Origin: Paenibacillus foliorum
GTDB lineage: Bacteria; Bacillota; Bacilli; Paenibacillales; NBRC-103111
Direction of reading: 5' to 3'
Length of the DNA: 64,000 nucleotides
Assembly (NCBI RefSeq): GCF_013141765.1
Contig: NZ_WHOD01000113.1
Location: forward strand, 1 to 64,000
The position numbers were made by a program, and so were the translations under genes. Under the pieces are notes generated by a model, which was given only the letters and a program-made list of their open reading frames with translations, did not search any database and was not told the origin of the DNA. Shown in pieces: positions 56,261 through 64,000 of this stretch (positions are counted from its first letter, which is position 1; every line of letters begins with the position of its first letter).

Positions 56261-56343
56261 TGTTGATAACTTTGTTAACTCTGTGCATAACTTTGGGTAA
56301 ATTGTTGATAAGTATGTGGATAAATGAATAATATTGTGGAAAA
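56261..56343 (+). other. Cluster of DnaA boxes
   Basis: All in one orientation: TGTTGATAA 56261-56269 (one mismatch), TGTGCATAA 56282-56290 (consensus), TGTTGATAA 56303-56311 (one mismatch), TGTGGATAA 56315-56323 (consensus), TGTGGAAAA 56335-56343 (one mismatch). Compared with TTATNCACA on the complement. The region is AT-rich and non-coding. Confidence 0.7.
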
Positions 56344-56546
56344 TTCTGATTAGTATGAATACTTGCTGCCGAACCTTATTCGTAGTAGTAGGACCTATCT
56401 ATATGGTAAATGATAAATGGAGTGATGATACACTTTTAATGACTTGTAGATGAGGCATAGAAAAATAGCCGGTATAAAGGTTTTCGCATACAGGCATTGC
56501 CCTTTCTAGTACGGAAGCTTATAATATTACCTATTGATTTAGCAGA

Positions 56547-56678
56547 GCGTTTAGCGAGTAAAACTAGAATTTGCTTATGAAGCAGTTTTCTAAAGAAAGC
56601 TCAGCCAACGCTTACGAAGTCAGTTTTCTAACGAAAACTCAGTCAATGCTTATGAATAAAGTTTTCTAAAGAAAACTA
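56547..56678 (+). repeat. 38-bp tandem hairpin repeats in the guaA leader
   Basis: Hairpins AGTTTTCTAAAGAAAACT (or near) at 56584-56601, 56622-56639 and 56660-56677, exactly 38 bp apart, joined by 20-bp linkers ending TGCTTATGAA/CGCTTACGAA. A degenerate fourth unit may lie at 56547-56583. The last hairpin ends 2-3 nt before the ribosome site AGGAGG of guaA. Confidence 0.85.
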
Positions 56679-56691
56679 TTAGGAGGAAATT

Positions 56692-58230
56692 ATGGATAAA
56701 CCGAATGAACTTATTGTCGTGTTAGATTTCGGCGGACAGTACAACCAGCTGATTGCTCGTCGAATTCGTGATTTAGGGGTATATAGTGAGCTGCTTCCTT
56801 ACAATATTACTGCTGACAAATTAAAGCAGCTTCAGCCCAAAGGAATCGTCTTTTCAGGCGGACCTTCAAGTGTGTATGGGGATAACTCCCCGATCGTTGA
56901 CCCAGCTATTTATGATTTGGGTATTCCTATTTTCGGTATTTGCTACGGGATGCAGCTAATAGCGCATCAGCTTCAAGGTAAGGTAGAAAGAGCCTCCAAA
57001 CGGGAATATGGTAAAGCGGAAGTGGATTTTGCAGACCATTGCCAGTTAGTACATGGCTTGGATAAACAGCAAACCGTATGGATGAGCCATGGCGACCACG
57101 TAGTTGAGCTTCCAACTGGCTTTGTTGTTGATGCTAGTACGGAGCATGCTCCGGTTGCATCAATGAGCCACCCAGATAAACAGATATTCGGTGTCCAGTT
57201 TCATCCGGAAGTTCGTCATTCCGTCTTTGGTAATGACATGATTCATAATTTCCTGTATAGAGTATGTGGTTGTGTTGGTCAATGGAGCATGGAGAGCTTC
57301 ATTGAAGACACCATTCGTGATATCCGTAATCAAGTTGGCGACAAAAAGGTTCTCTGCGCTCTTAGCGGCGGGGTGGATTCTTCGGTTGTGGCAATTTTGC
57401 TTCACAAAGCTATTGGTGATCAACTGACTTGTATGTTTATTGATCACGGTTTGCTGCGCAAAGGGGAAGCGGACGGTGTCATGGAAACCTTTGTTGGCAA
57501 ATTTGATATGAAGGTTGTCAAAATTGATGCCCGCGATCGGTTTATGGGTAAGCTTGCTGGCGTAGACGATCCTGAGCAAAAGCGGAAGCTGATCGGTACG
57601 GAATTCATTCGCGTGTTTGAGGAAGAGTCGGGGCAATTTGATGATTTCGCCTTTTTGGCGCAAGGAACGTTGTATACCGATATCGTAGAGAGCGGAACCG
57701 CTACTGCACATACCATCAAGTCGCATCATAATGTAGGCGGTCTTCCTGAAGATATGAAATTCGAGCTGGTCGAGCCGTTGAAGGCTCTGTTTAAAGATGA
57801 AGTGCGTAAAGTCGGCGAAGAATGCGGTCTCCCAGCTGAAATCGTATGGCGTCAGCCATTCCCGGGTCCAGGTCTTGCAATTCGTGTGCTAGGTGAAGTT
57901 ACAGAAGAGAAGCTGACTATTGTTCGTGAATCCGATGCTATCCTGCGTGATGAAATAGCCAAAGCGGGTCTGGATCGCGAAATTTGGCAGTATTTCACTG
58001 CGCTTCCTAATATGAAAAGTGTTGGCGTAATGGGAGATGCTCGTACGTACTCTTATACAGTAGGGATTCGTGCAGTAACCTCCATCGATGGCATGACTGC
58101 AGATTGGGCACGTATTCCATGGGATGTTCTGGAAAAAATATCGGTGCGTATTGTTAACGAAGTGGATAATGTAAACCGGATTGTTTATGACATTACATCG
58201 AAACCACCAGCAACTATCGAGTGGGAATAG
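56692..58230 (+). CDS. guaA: GMP synthase (glutamine-hydrolysing)
   Basis: 512 residues. Converts XMP to GMP with glutamine and ATP. Class I glutamine amidotransferase domain 1-195 with Cys84 (GICYGMQ) and His in [11 protein letters not shown]-pyrophosphatase domain from ~205 with SGGVDSS P-loop; C-terminal dimerisation domain ([27 protein letters not shown] end). Full length. AGGAGG 7 nt before the ATG, preceded by three hairpin repeats. Followed by a terminator and then a guanine-controlled purine permease gene, consistent with joint purine regulation. Confidence 0.97.
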   Translation: MDKPNELIVVLDFGGQYNQLIARRIRDLGVYSELLPYNITADKLKQLQPKGIVFSGGPSSVYGDNSPIVDPAIYDLGIPIFGICYGMQLIAHQLQGKVERASKREYGKAEVDFADHCQLVHGLDKQQTVWMSHGDHVVELPTGFVVDASTEHAPVASMSHPDKQIFGVQFHPEVRHSVFGNDMIHNFLYRVCGCVGQWSMESFIEDTIRDIRNQVGDKKVLCALSGGVDSSVVAILLHKAIGDQLTCMFIDHGLLRKGEADGVMETFVGKFDMKVVKIDARDRFMGKLAGVDDPEQKRKLIGTEFIRVFEEESGQFDDFAFLAQGTLYTDIVESGTATAHTIKSHHNVGGLPEDMKFELVEPLKALFKDEVRKVGEECGLPAEIVWRQPFPGPGLAIRVLGEVTEEKLTIVRESDAILRDEIAKAGLDREIWQYFTALPNMKSVGVMGDARTYSYTVGIRAVTSIDGMTADWARIPWDVLEKISVRIVNEVDNVNRIVYDITSKPPATIEWE

Positions 58231-58262
58231 ATTTAGTAAATATTTGATTTAGAAGCTTTTGA

Positions 58263-58306
58263 AAAAAATGTCGTTTCTCTCCTCTAGGAAAGAAACGGCA
58301 TTTTTT
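58263..58306 (+). terminator. Terminator of guaA
   Basis: ATGTCGTTTCT pairs with AGAAACGGCAT (wobble), followed by a T-run. Confidence 0.85.
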
Positions 58307-58381
58307 ATATCCAAATGTCGTGTAATTGAGTAAATTACCGAACGTGTCAGAAAAAAAACTGTAGAATGTTCGGAAAACCAA

Positions 58382-58410
58382 TTGACAAGTGAAGGTATCG
58401 CTTTTAGAAT
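58382..58410 (+). promoter_or_regulatory. Promoter of the purine permease gene
   Basis: TTGACA (58382-58387) and TAGAAT (58405-58410) with a 17-bp spacer, about 30 bp before the riboswitch aptamer. Confidence 0.8.
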
Positions 58411-58438
58411 AAGTGATGAATATTAAGGGAATAACAGT

Positions 58439-58504
58439 TTCGTATAATCTCGGGAATTGGCCTGGGAGTCTCTACGAGATCACCGTAAATGATCTGGCTA
58501 CGAA
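58439..58504 (+). ncRNA. Guanine riboswitch (purine aptamer)
   Basis: P1 TTCGTA/TACGAA encloses the conserved core: TATAATCTCGGG, the P2 loop GAATTGG, TCTACGAGATCACCGTAAAT and GATCTGGCTACGA. The base before the TA of the 3' core is C, the guanine-specific identity (adenine types have U). It controls the purine permease gene 170 bp downstream. Confidence 0.93.
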
Positions 58505-58612
58505 CAAACAAAGCGAAAGACGTTTTTGTTCATCGTGTGTAATAGTGTTCACAGCACATCTTGCTGTAGATCTGTATTGCGCAACTGATCACCGTCCCGA
58601 CTTTGCTTGCGG

Positions 58613-58640
58613 GCTCAGCAGAGATCATGCTGAGTTTATT
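58613..58640 (+). terminator. Riboswitch expression-platform terminator
   Basis: CTCAGCA/TGCTGAG stem followed by TTTATTT just before the permease ribosome site. Guanine binding is expected to favour this stem and stop transcription. Confidence 0.7.
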
Positions 58641-58675
58641 TCGTTGTTCCAAAAACCATTTGGAGGGATTTGGGG

Positions 58676-60073
58676 ATGGATCGATTTTTTAAGCTAAAAG
58701 AAAACGGTACTACGGTACGTACGGAGATCATGGCAGGTTTGACGACGTTCATGACTATGGCGTATATTCTCGCAGTAAATCCGAACATTCTAAGTAATTT
58801 CGGATCTGGTGCAACGGGCATGGATTGGACGGCTGTATTTTTGGCTACTGCTATTGCTGCAGGCGTAATGACGATTGCAATGGGGCTTTTTGTAAATTTT
58901 CCAGTTGCGTTAGCTCCTGGGATGGGCTTGAATGCTTACTTTGCTACCGTGATTCTGTCTTCACAAGGTCAGTTTACGTTTCAAATGGGACTAGCCGCTG
59001 TCTTTATTTCAGGATTGATTTTTATTGTGTTAACGGTTACTAAGGTACGCCAATTGCTTTTAGTGGCAGTGCCGGATAGCTTGAAGCATGCGATAACAGT
59101 AGGAATAGGGTTATTTATTACAATTATCGGTTTGAAGAATAGCGGACTGCTAACGGTAGCTGTTGAATCGAGTAAAGATATTCCAGCTCATAAGTTTGTT
59201 GATGTGCTTTCTTTTGAAACGGTGTTCCATATGGGGAGTCTTAAAGATCCTGGAGTACTACTTTGTATTGTTGGTTTGTTCTTAATTTCGATTTTGATGG
59301 TGCTGCGAGTACGCGGTGCCATATTGTTCGGTATTTTGCTGACAACGGTTGTCGGCTACTTTATGGGGCAAGTAAATCTTGGTATGTTGACTGATGCCAA
59401 AACGAATTGGGTACCGGATATGAGTAAATTAGCCTTTGGTCAATTTGATTTCAAAGGTTTGATGAATGTGGGAATTATTTCAGTAATCGCTACCTTTACT
59501 TTTGTGGAGCTGTTCGATACATTCGGTACGCTAGTAGGTACTGCAAACCGCGCGGGCTTTATGAAAAATAAAGAGGAAGGCAACAAAAAAGTCGGCAAAG
59601 CTATGATGGTTGATGCTATTGCGGTCAGCGGTGGCGCACTGGTGGGTACTAGTACGGTAACTGCCTTTGTTGAGAGTGCTGCGGGTGTTGCTCAGGGAGG
59701 ACGAACAGGCTTAACTGCAGTTAGTACCGGCGTGTGCTTCTTACTGGCGTTGTTCCTTGCTCCTATTGCGGCTCTAATTCCAGGCTCGGCTACTGCGGCG
59801 GCTCTAATCATTGTGGGAGTGCTGATGATGCAATCCATCAAGGATGTTGATTTTCAAGATTATGTAGTTGCGATTCCAGCCTTCTTTACGATCGTGTTCA
59901 TGCCTTTTACATACAACATTGCTAACGGCATCTCGTTCGGTATTGTATCCTATGTGGTTTTGGCATCCATTGCTAGCGCTAGCGGTCGTGGACAATATAA
60001 GGTGCATTGGCTGATGTGGGTATTGGCTGTGCTTATCGTGCTGCGGTACGTGTTTATCGGTAGTGAAGGATAA
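58676..60073 (+). CDS. Guanine/hypoxanthine permease (NCS2, PbuG/PbuO-like)
   Basis: 465 residues, about 12-14 membrane segments. ATG at 58676 with GGAGGG 8 nt before. AzgA-type signatures: TMAYILAVNPNIL near the N-terminus, ALAPGMGLNAYFA, VELFDTFGTLVGTANRAGF and STVTAFVESAAGVAQGGRTG. Imports guanine and hypoxanthine. The guanine riboswitch upstream supports the substrate. Confidence 0.94.
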   Translation: MDRFFKLKENGTTVRTEIMAGLTTFMTMAYILAVNPNILSNFGSGATGMDWTAVFLATAIAAGVMTIAMGLFVNFPVALAPGMGLNAYFATVILSSQGQFTFQMGLAAVFISGLIFIVLTVTKVRQLLLVAVPDSLKHAITVGIGLFITIIGLKNSGLLTVAVESSKDIPAHKFVDVLSFETVFHMGSLKDPGVLLCIVGLFLISILMVLRVRGAILFGILLTTVVGYFMGQVNLGMLTDAKTNWVPDMSKLAFGQFDFKGLMNVGIISVIATFTFVELFDTFGTLVGTANRAGFMKNKEEGNKKVGKAMMVDAIAVSGGALVGTSTVTAFVESAAGVAQGGRTGLTAVSTGVCFLLALFLAPIAALIPGSATAAALIIVGVLMMQSIKDVDFQDYVVAIPAFFTIVFMPFTYNIANGISFGIVSYVVLASIASASGRGQYKVHWLMWVLAVLIVLRYVFIGSEG

Positions 60074-60092
60074 TAATCAAGAGATTTGGACT

Positions 60093-60135
60093 AGCTCCGG
60101 TGCTCATTAAATGAATGAGCGCTGGGGCTTTTTTT
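60093..60135 (+). terminator. Terminator of the permease gene
   Basis: AGCTCC..TGCTCATT pairs with AATGAGCGCT..GGGGCT, followed by TTTTTTT. Confidence 0.85.
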
Positions 60136-60257
60136 GATGGATGTGCATATCTGGCAGCAGGAAAAATGAATGAGCTAGAATGAGGTTCTGTTGAGCTTGG
60201 ATGAATAGTTACTTAATTTTTTGATTAAAATGGCTGAAAATTTTTGTGGCGTATGCA

Positions 60258-60286
60258 TTGACATTGACTGAGTGACATACTATACT
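60258..60286 (+). promoter_or_regulatory. leuA operon promoter
   Basis: TTGACA (60258-60263) and TATACT (60281-60286), 17-bp spacer, just upstream of the first T-box leader. Confidence 0.8.
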
Positions 60287-60299
60287 AACAAACAATATC

Positions 60300-60591
60300 A
60301 TAAACGCGAAGAACGGGAACAGTAGTCGGTCGGATCTGTACAGAGAGCTGCGGGTGGTGCAACGCAGTCAGAGAAGCCTATGAAGCTCGCCCGGGAGCGG
60401 TAGAACTGAAACGGTGTAGCGCTGCACCTGCAAGTAAGTTCTGACGGGTTGCCTCCGTGAAAGGGTAGTGCTGATGATACATTCATTAGTACACTAAGCG
60501 GATCTCCAGATGATGGAGGTCAACGAGAGTGGTACCGCGATAAGACTACAAGGTCTGTCGTCTCTTATATAGAGATGGCAGGCCTTTTTTG
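60300..60591 (+). ncRNA. T-box leader 1 (leucine)
   Basis: Starts with ACGCGAAGAACGGGAACAGTAG, has the specifier region GAAG-CTC-GCCCGGGAG with CTC (Leu) at 60386-60388, the T-box GAGAGTGGTACCGCG at 60525-60539, and a terminator AGGTCTGTCGTCTCT/AGAGATGGCAGGCCT plus T-run at 60550-60591. The T-box UGGU pairs with the ACCA end of a tRNA with A73, as in tRNA-Leu. Uncharged tRNA-Leu should prevent termination. Confidence 0.92.
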
Positions 60592-60629
60592 GTTACTCAA
60601 ATAAGCAGGAAAAAAACATATAACAATAA

Positions 60630-60944
60630 ACGCGAAGAACGGGAGCTAGTAGAGCATTTCCCTTGTCCAGAGAGCTGCGGGTTGGTGCAACGCAGTCAAG
60701 GGAGGCACGAATCTCACCCGGGAGCGGTAGGGCTGAAACCGGTAAACACCGGTGTTAGGCTATAACGGAGGACCCCACGTGATCGGGGAGTGAAGTAGGA
60801 ATTTCAATATGGCGATTAACAAGCGCTGCTTGAAGCTTCATACTTCACACAAAGCGGACGCCCTTCCATGGAAGGGGTCAACAAGAGTGGTACCGCGGCA
60901 GCTTAGGCCTGTCGTCTCTTTTTAGAGACGATGGGCTTTTTTTG
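60630..60944 (+). ncRNA. T-box leader 2 (leucine)
   Basis: Second complete leader: ACGCGAAGAACGGGAGCTAG, specifier GAAT-CTC-ACCCGGGAG with CTC at 60713-60715, T-box AAGAGTGGTACCGCGG at 60883-60898, terminator GGCCTGTCGTCTCT/AGAGACGATGGGCT plus T-run to 60944. Same specifier as leader 1 but clearly diverged elsewhere. Confidence 0.92.
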
Positions 60945-60983
60945 TTGAAAAAAAAGTAATTCCAAATTAGGAGGAACAATAAA

Positions 60984-62633
60984 ATGACAAATATTAATCC
61001 AATAAACTCAACTCAAGGCAGCTCAGCAAAGGATCAGGCAAAAGAAATAAAAAGAGTCCATATTTTCGACACGACACTGAGAGATGGCGAGCAGGCGCCG
61101 GGAGCATCGCTGCATCCTGAGCAGAAAATTGTTATCGCTCGGCAGCTAGCACAGCTTGGGGTAGATGTTATCGAACCAGGGTTTCCAATTTCGAGCCCAG
61201 GTGATTTTATGGCCGTGCAGTGCATTTCCCAAGAAGTAACAGGCGTAGAAATTTGCGGCTTCGCTCGTGCGGTTAAGGAGGATATCGATTCGGCGGTCCG
61301 AGCAACGGAAGCGGCGGAACGGCGCAGGCTGCATATGTTTCTATCCTCATCGAATATTCATCTGGATTTTCAGCTGCGGAAATCGAGGGAACAGGTTATT
61401 CAAATCGCCCGGTCAATGGTGGCCTATGCAAAACAGTTTGTAGATCGAATTGAATTTTCCCCAATGGACGCAACAAGAACTGGAGATGAATTTTTGTTTG
61501 AGATGATTGAAGCTGTAATTCAAGAGGGAGCAACGATCATTAACATTCCAGACACGGTCGGTTACGCGCTGCCTGAGGAATACGGAGCCATGTTCACCCG
61601 AGTGATGAACAACGTTCGCGGAGGCAAGGGAGTGGAGTACAGCGCTCACTGTCACAATGATCTTGGGCTTGCAGTTGCTAACAGCCTGGCGGCGATCAAA
61701 GCTGGGGTTACACAGGTTGAAGTAACGGTTAACGGTGTAGGTGAGCGTGCAGGTAACTGCTCCTTGGAGGAGCTGGTAATGGCGATTGAGACTCGCAAGG
61801 AAGCAATGGGGGCCGTGACTGGCATTCAGACCCAGCATATTTATGAGGTATCGCAGAAGGTCAGCCGCGCGATGAGCTTCCCGATTGCTTTTAATAAACC
61901 GATTGTTGGACGTAATGCTTTCCAGCACGAAGCTGGCATTCATCAGGACGGACTTCTGAAAAATCGCAATACTTACGAAATTATGGATCCAGACCGCCTT
62001 GGTGTACCACGTAATATGATTATTCTGGGTAAACATTCTGGTCGTCATGCGATCAAACATCGTGTAAGTCAATTCGGTGTAAATCCGACAGATGAGCAAA
62101 TGGAAGCACTCTATATCAAATTCAAGGAGCTGGCAGATCGGCAAAAGGTAGTTCAGGATCATCAACTGATGGAGCTGATTGGCCATACCGTCAATACCGT
62201 GCTTGAGCCGTACACTTTGCTGCAAGCTCAAGTGCTGACAGGTACTACAGGAAGCCGGATGGCTTCATGCACGATCAAGGACAATGCAGAGGGGAGTGAG
62301 ATTGTCTTCTCGGGAACTGGAGAAGGTCCAGTAGAGGCATTGGTCTCAGGAATCAGTCAGGCGCTTCCGATTCATGTCGAGTTTACAGATCTGGAGCTGT
62401 ACTCTTTATCTTCAGGCGAAGAAGCAAACGGAGAGGCCATTGTGACCGTAAGCTGGAAAGGTAATCATTTCAGAGGAGTAGCTGTTCATCGGGATGTGCT
62501 GATGGCAGTGGCACAAGCTTACATGGCGGCCTGCAACCAGGCGGTTCGCGAGTATTTTCTGCAGGGGCAGGCTCAAGACCAAGGGGAAGGAGATTCGATT
62601 GATGTTGGTGAAGTGGAGATAACCATTCCATAA
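60984..62633 (+). CDS. leuA: 2-isopropylmalate synthase
   Basis: 549 residues. First committed step of leucine synthesis: acetyl-CoA plus 2-ketoisovalerate to 2-isopropylmalate. DRE-TIM barrel ~25-300 with FDTTLRDGEQAPGASL (metal Asp29) and AHCHNDLGLAVANSLAA; subdomain with HEAGIHQDGLLKN; C-terminal LeuA regulatory domain ~410-530 for leucine feedback. AGGAGG lies about 10 nt before the ATG. It stands alone, without leuB/C/D after it, behind two leucine T-boxes. Confidence 0.96.
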   Translation: MTNINPINSTQGSSAKDQAKEIKRVHIFDTTLRDGEQAPGASLHPEQKIVIARQLAQLGVDVIEPGFPISSPGDFMAVQCISQEVTGVEICGFARAVKEDIDSAVRATEAAERRRLHMFLSSSNIHLDFQLRKSREQVIQIARSMVAYAKQFVDRIEFSPMDATRTGDEFLFEMIEAVIQEGATIINIPDTVGYALPEEYGAMFTRVMNNVRGGKGVEYSAHCHNDLGLAVANSLAAIKAGVTQVEVTVNGVGERAGNCSLEELVMAIETRKEAMGAVTGIQTQHIYEVSQKVSRAMSFPIAFNKPIVGRNAFQHEAGIHQDGLLKNRNTYEIMDPDRLGVPRNMIILGKHSGRHAIKHRVSQFGVNPTDEQMEALYIKFKELADRQKVVQDHQLMELIGHTVNTVLEPYTLLQAQVLTGTTGSRMASCTIKDNAEGSEIVFSGTGEGPVEALVSGISQALPIHVEFTDLELYSLSSGEEANGEAIVTVSWKGNHFRGVAVHRDVLMAVAQAYMAACNQAVREYFLQGQAQDQGEGDSIDVGEVEITIP

Positions 62634-62765
62634 AATAGTCTATGGCGACCTGACTGGGGTTAGCGGGTTACACCTAGGTTTAACGGATGCTGCCGACATA
62701 CCCGCTTCTTCATTTTTAAAAGAACGAATGATTTATATTTGTTACTAGGAGAGGGATGAGGGCGG

Positions 62766-63590
62766 ATGTCGGAAAAGGATCGCATAATCGAGTATTATGA
62801 GACTTTTGATGAATGGGGAAGGCTAGAGCGAGAGCCGATTGAATTTAAGGTTAATTGGCATTTTATCCAAGAGCATCTTCCTAAGCAAGGGCATGTTTTG
62901 GACAATGGAGCCGGTCCAGGCAAATATGCGATGAGATTGGCTCAATGCGGGTATAAGGTTTCGTTATCGGACATCACGCCTAAGCTTGTGAAGCAGGCTC
63001 AGGAAAAGGCAGAAGAGTGCGGATTGCTGGAGCGGTTCCAAGGTTTTCATGTTGCGGATGCAAGAGATTTGAGCTGTTTTGGGGATGGGCAGTTTGACGC
63101 CTCCTTGATGCTTGGGCCTTTGTATCATTTGCAAACGGAATCCGCGCGAATAGCAGCGGTTAAGGAATTGTACCGGGTTACCAAGCAAGCTGGGATGGTA
63201 TTCGTAGCTTTTATGCCAAGAATAAGGCATGTTATAACCTCGCTGCTATCACCCCAGCATTGGAAGCCAAACGATAGTGCGGATGGAATAGCTGAATTTA
63301 TGAATACGGGTATATTCGATCACAGTGATGAAGGAAGGTTTACTGGGGCCTATTATTTTGACATTGAGAAGATCCAGCCCTTTATGGAGAATCACGGATT
63401 CGAAATGATTAAAATGATCGGTTCATCGAATATTAGTTCATTACTCCAGCGGGAACAAAAGGATTATTGGAAGCTGCGCGGAGATGAAGAAATGAATAAG
63501 ATTATAGATATTTTAATAAAGTCAGCGGAAAATCCATATGTCTTAGGGGTATCGCCGCATATTATGTACATGGGCAGAAAAGTCAGTTAA
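62766..63590 (+). CDS. Class I SAM-dependent methyltransferase
   Basis: 274 residues with motif I VLDNGAGPGKYA (~44-55), post-I acidic VSLSDITPKL, and motif DASLMLGPLYHL. Rossmann-fold methyltransferase of unknown substrate. GGAGAGGGATGAGGG region before the ATG. Transcribed after leuA with a 132-bp gap holding a long-armed AGCGGGT/ACCCGCT repeat. Confidence 0.9.
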   Translation: MSEKDRIIEYYETFDEWGRLEREPIEFKVNWHFIQEHLPKQGHVLDNGAGPGKYAMRLAQCGYKVSLSDITPKLVKQAQEKAEECGLLERFQGFHVADARDLSCFGDGQFDASLMLGPLYHLQTESARIAAVKELYRVTKQAGMVFVAFMPRIRHVITSLLSPQHWKPNDSADGIAEFMNTGIFDHSDEGRFTGAYYFDIEKIQPFMENHGFEMIKMIGSSNISSLLQREQKDYWKLRGDEEMNKIIDILIKSAENPYVLGVSPHIMYMGRKVS

Positions 63591-63623
63591 TTAAAAATAT
63601 TTAAATAAAACTCATAAATAAAA

Positions 63624-63664
63624 ACACAAGGGCTGTGGATAAAAGTTATCCACAGCCCTTGTGT
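63624..63664. repeat. Perfect 19-bp inverted repeat containing two DnaA boxes
   Basis: Arms ACACAAGGGCTGTGGATAA and TTATCCACAGCCCTTGTGT, loop AAG. Each arm contains a consensus DnaA box. It may also end transcription of the methyltransferase gene, though no T-run follows. Confidence 0.85.
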
Positions 63665-63851
63665 ATAATGTGAATAACTGTGTAAAAGTGCATAAAGACA
63701 AGTAGAATGGAGTTTCCCTATTTTCATGATAAGTGGATAATATTTTCATGATTAACCTGTGGATAATGTGGATAAACCTGTGGATTACAAAGAAATGGGC
63801 GATTTTCCAAGCTGTTTTTTAATTTTTATATGGGGATAATCTTGTGGATAA
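63634..63851. other. DnaA-box cluster
   Basis: Consensus boxes TGTGGATAA/TTATCCACA at 63634-63642, 63646-63654, 63758-63766, 63767-63775 (directly abutting) and 63843-63851; one-mismatch boxes at 63732-63740 (AGTGGATAA) and 63779-63787 (TGTGGATTA). The stretch is AT-rich and non-coding. Confidence 0.75.
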
Positions 63852-63979
63852 TAGTAGGAAATTCCTGCGATATTCACATGTAGGATAAATGGGTCAAGTT
63901 AGGGGGAAAGTAACGTCATATAAGGTAAATAGAACGTACTATTTGCTTGAAATAGGCCGAAAGAGGAGGAGGTTTAATT

Positions 63980-64000
63980 GTGGTTAAGATTCGGATAGCT
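63980..64000 (+). CDS. Start of a gene cut by the window end
   Basis: AGGAGG at 63967-63972 followed 7 nt later by GTG, giving VVKIRIA before the window ends. Too short to identify. Confidence 0.55.

Noticed and set aside
56584-56677. Possible CRISPR array before guaA
   Set aside because: Only three units, and the linkers are similar to each other; CRISPR spacers would be unique and longer.
63600-63979. Chromosomal origin (oriC)
   Set aside because: DnaA boxes are present but no dnaA, dnaN, rpmH or other origin genes are seen; recorded only as a DnaA-box cluster.

Overview
The window looks like chromosomal DNA of a Paenibacillus-type, spore-forming, low-to-moderate GC Gram-positive bacterium. 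Support comes from S-layer-homology (SLH) surface proteins, T-box and guanine-riboswitch leaders, strong AGGAGG ribosome sites, membrane-bound AraC regulators, LplA/B/C-type sugar import, a CcpA (cre) operator and a decayed spore-coat-type glycosyltransferase. No phage, insertion sequence or CRISPR array was recognised.

Layout. 1-840: five tRNA genes (Gly, Leu, Pro, Gly, Arg); the 3' end of tRNA-Arg plus a flank is tandemly repeated about every 145 bp. 870-1670: decayed genes. 2.0-4.6 kb: kduD-kdgK-eda, the route from 5-keto/2-keto-3-deoxygluconate to pyruvate and glyceraldehyde-3-phosphate. 4.7-13.4 kb: a membrane AraC regulator, two paralogous sugar-binding lipoproteins and two permeases, with no ATPase nearby. 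13.4-23.6 kb: a secreted GH28 pectinase with cohesin and dockerin, an SLH-anchored cohesin protein, a non-catalytic cohesin/dockerin protein split by a frameshift, and two collapsed relatives. Read together, 2-23.6 kb is a pectin-use locus: cut at the cell surface, possibly on a small cohesin-dockerin scaffold, import oligomers, and degrade uronates by the KDG pathway.

23.7-34.1 kb holds mostly housekeeping genes: a lipoprotein, glutamate synthase large subunit, a glutamate-1-semialdehyde aminomutase, a PhzF protein and an LCP-family wall enzyme. 34.4-37.0 kb is an ABC-2 exporter operon, followed by a serine hydrolase and a peroxiredoxin. 39.1-43.0 kb is a sugar module (AraC regulator, Gfo/Idh/MocA oxidoreductase, two xylose-isomerase-like TIM-barrel proteins). 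43.1-50.5 kb has a truncated Rpn-type nuclease, a polysaccharide deacetylase, a WYL regulator and a 1385-residue SLH protein. 50.7-55.6 kb is a MoxR-DUF58-transglutaminase operon.

55.7-64.0 kb carries a VOC protein, guaA behind 38-bp hairpin repeats, a guanine-riboswitch-controlled purine permease, leuA behind two tandem leucine T-boxes, a methyltransferase, and a DnaA-box-rich region before a gene cut by the window end. DnaA boxes occur in three places in this last part (55.25, 56.3 and 63.6-63.85 kb).
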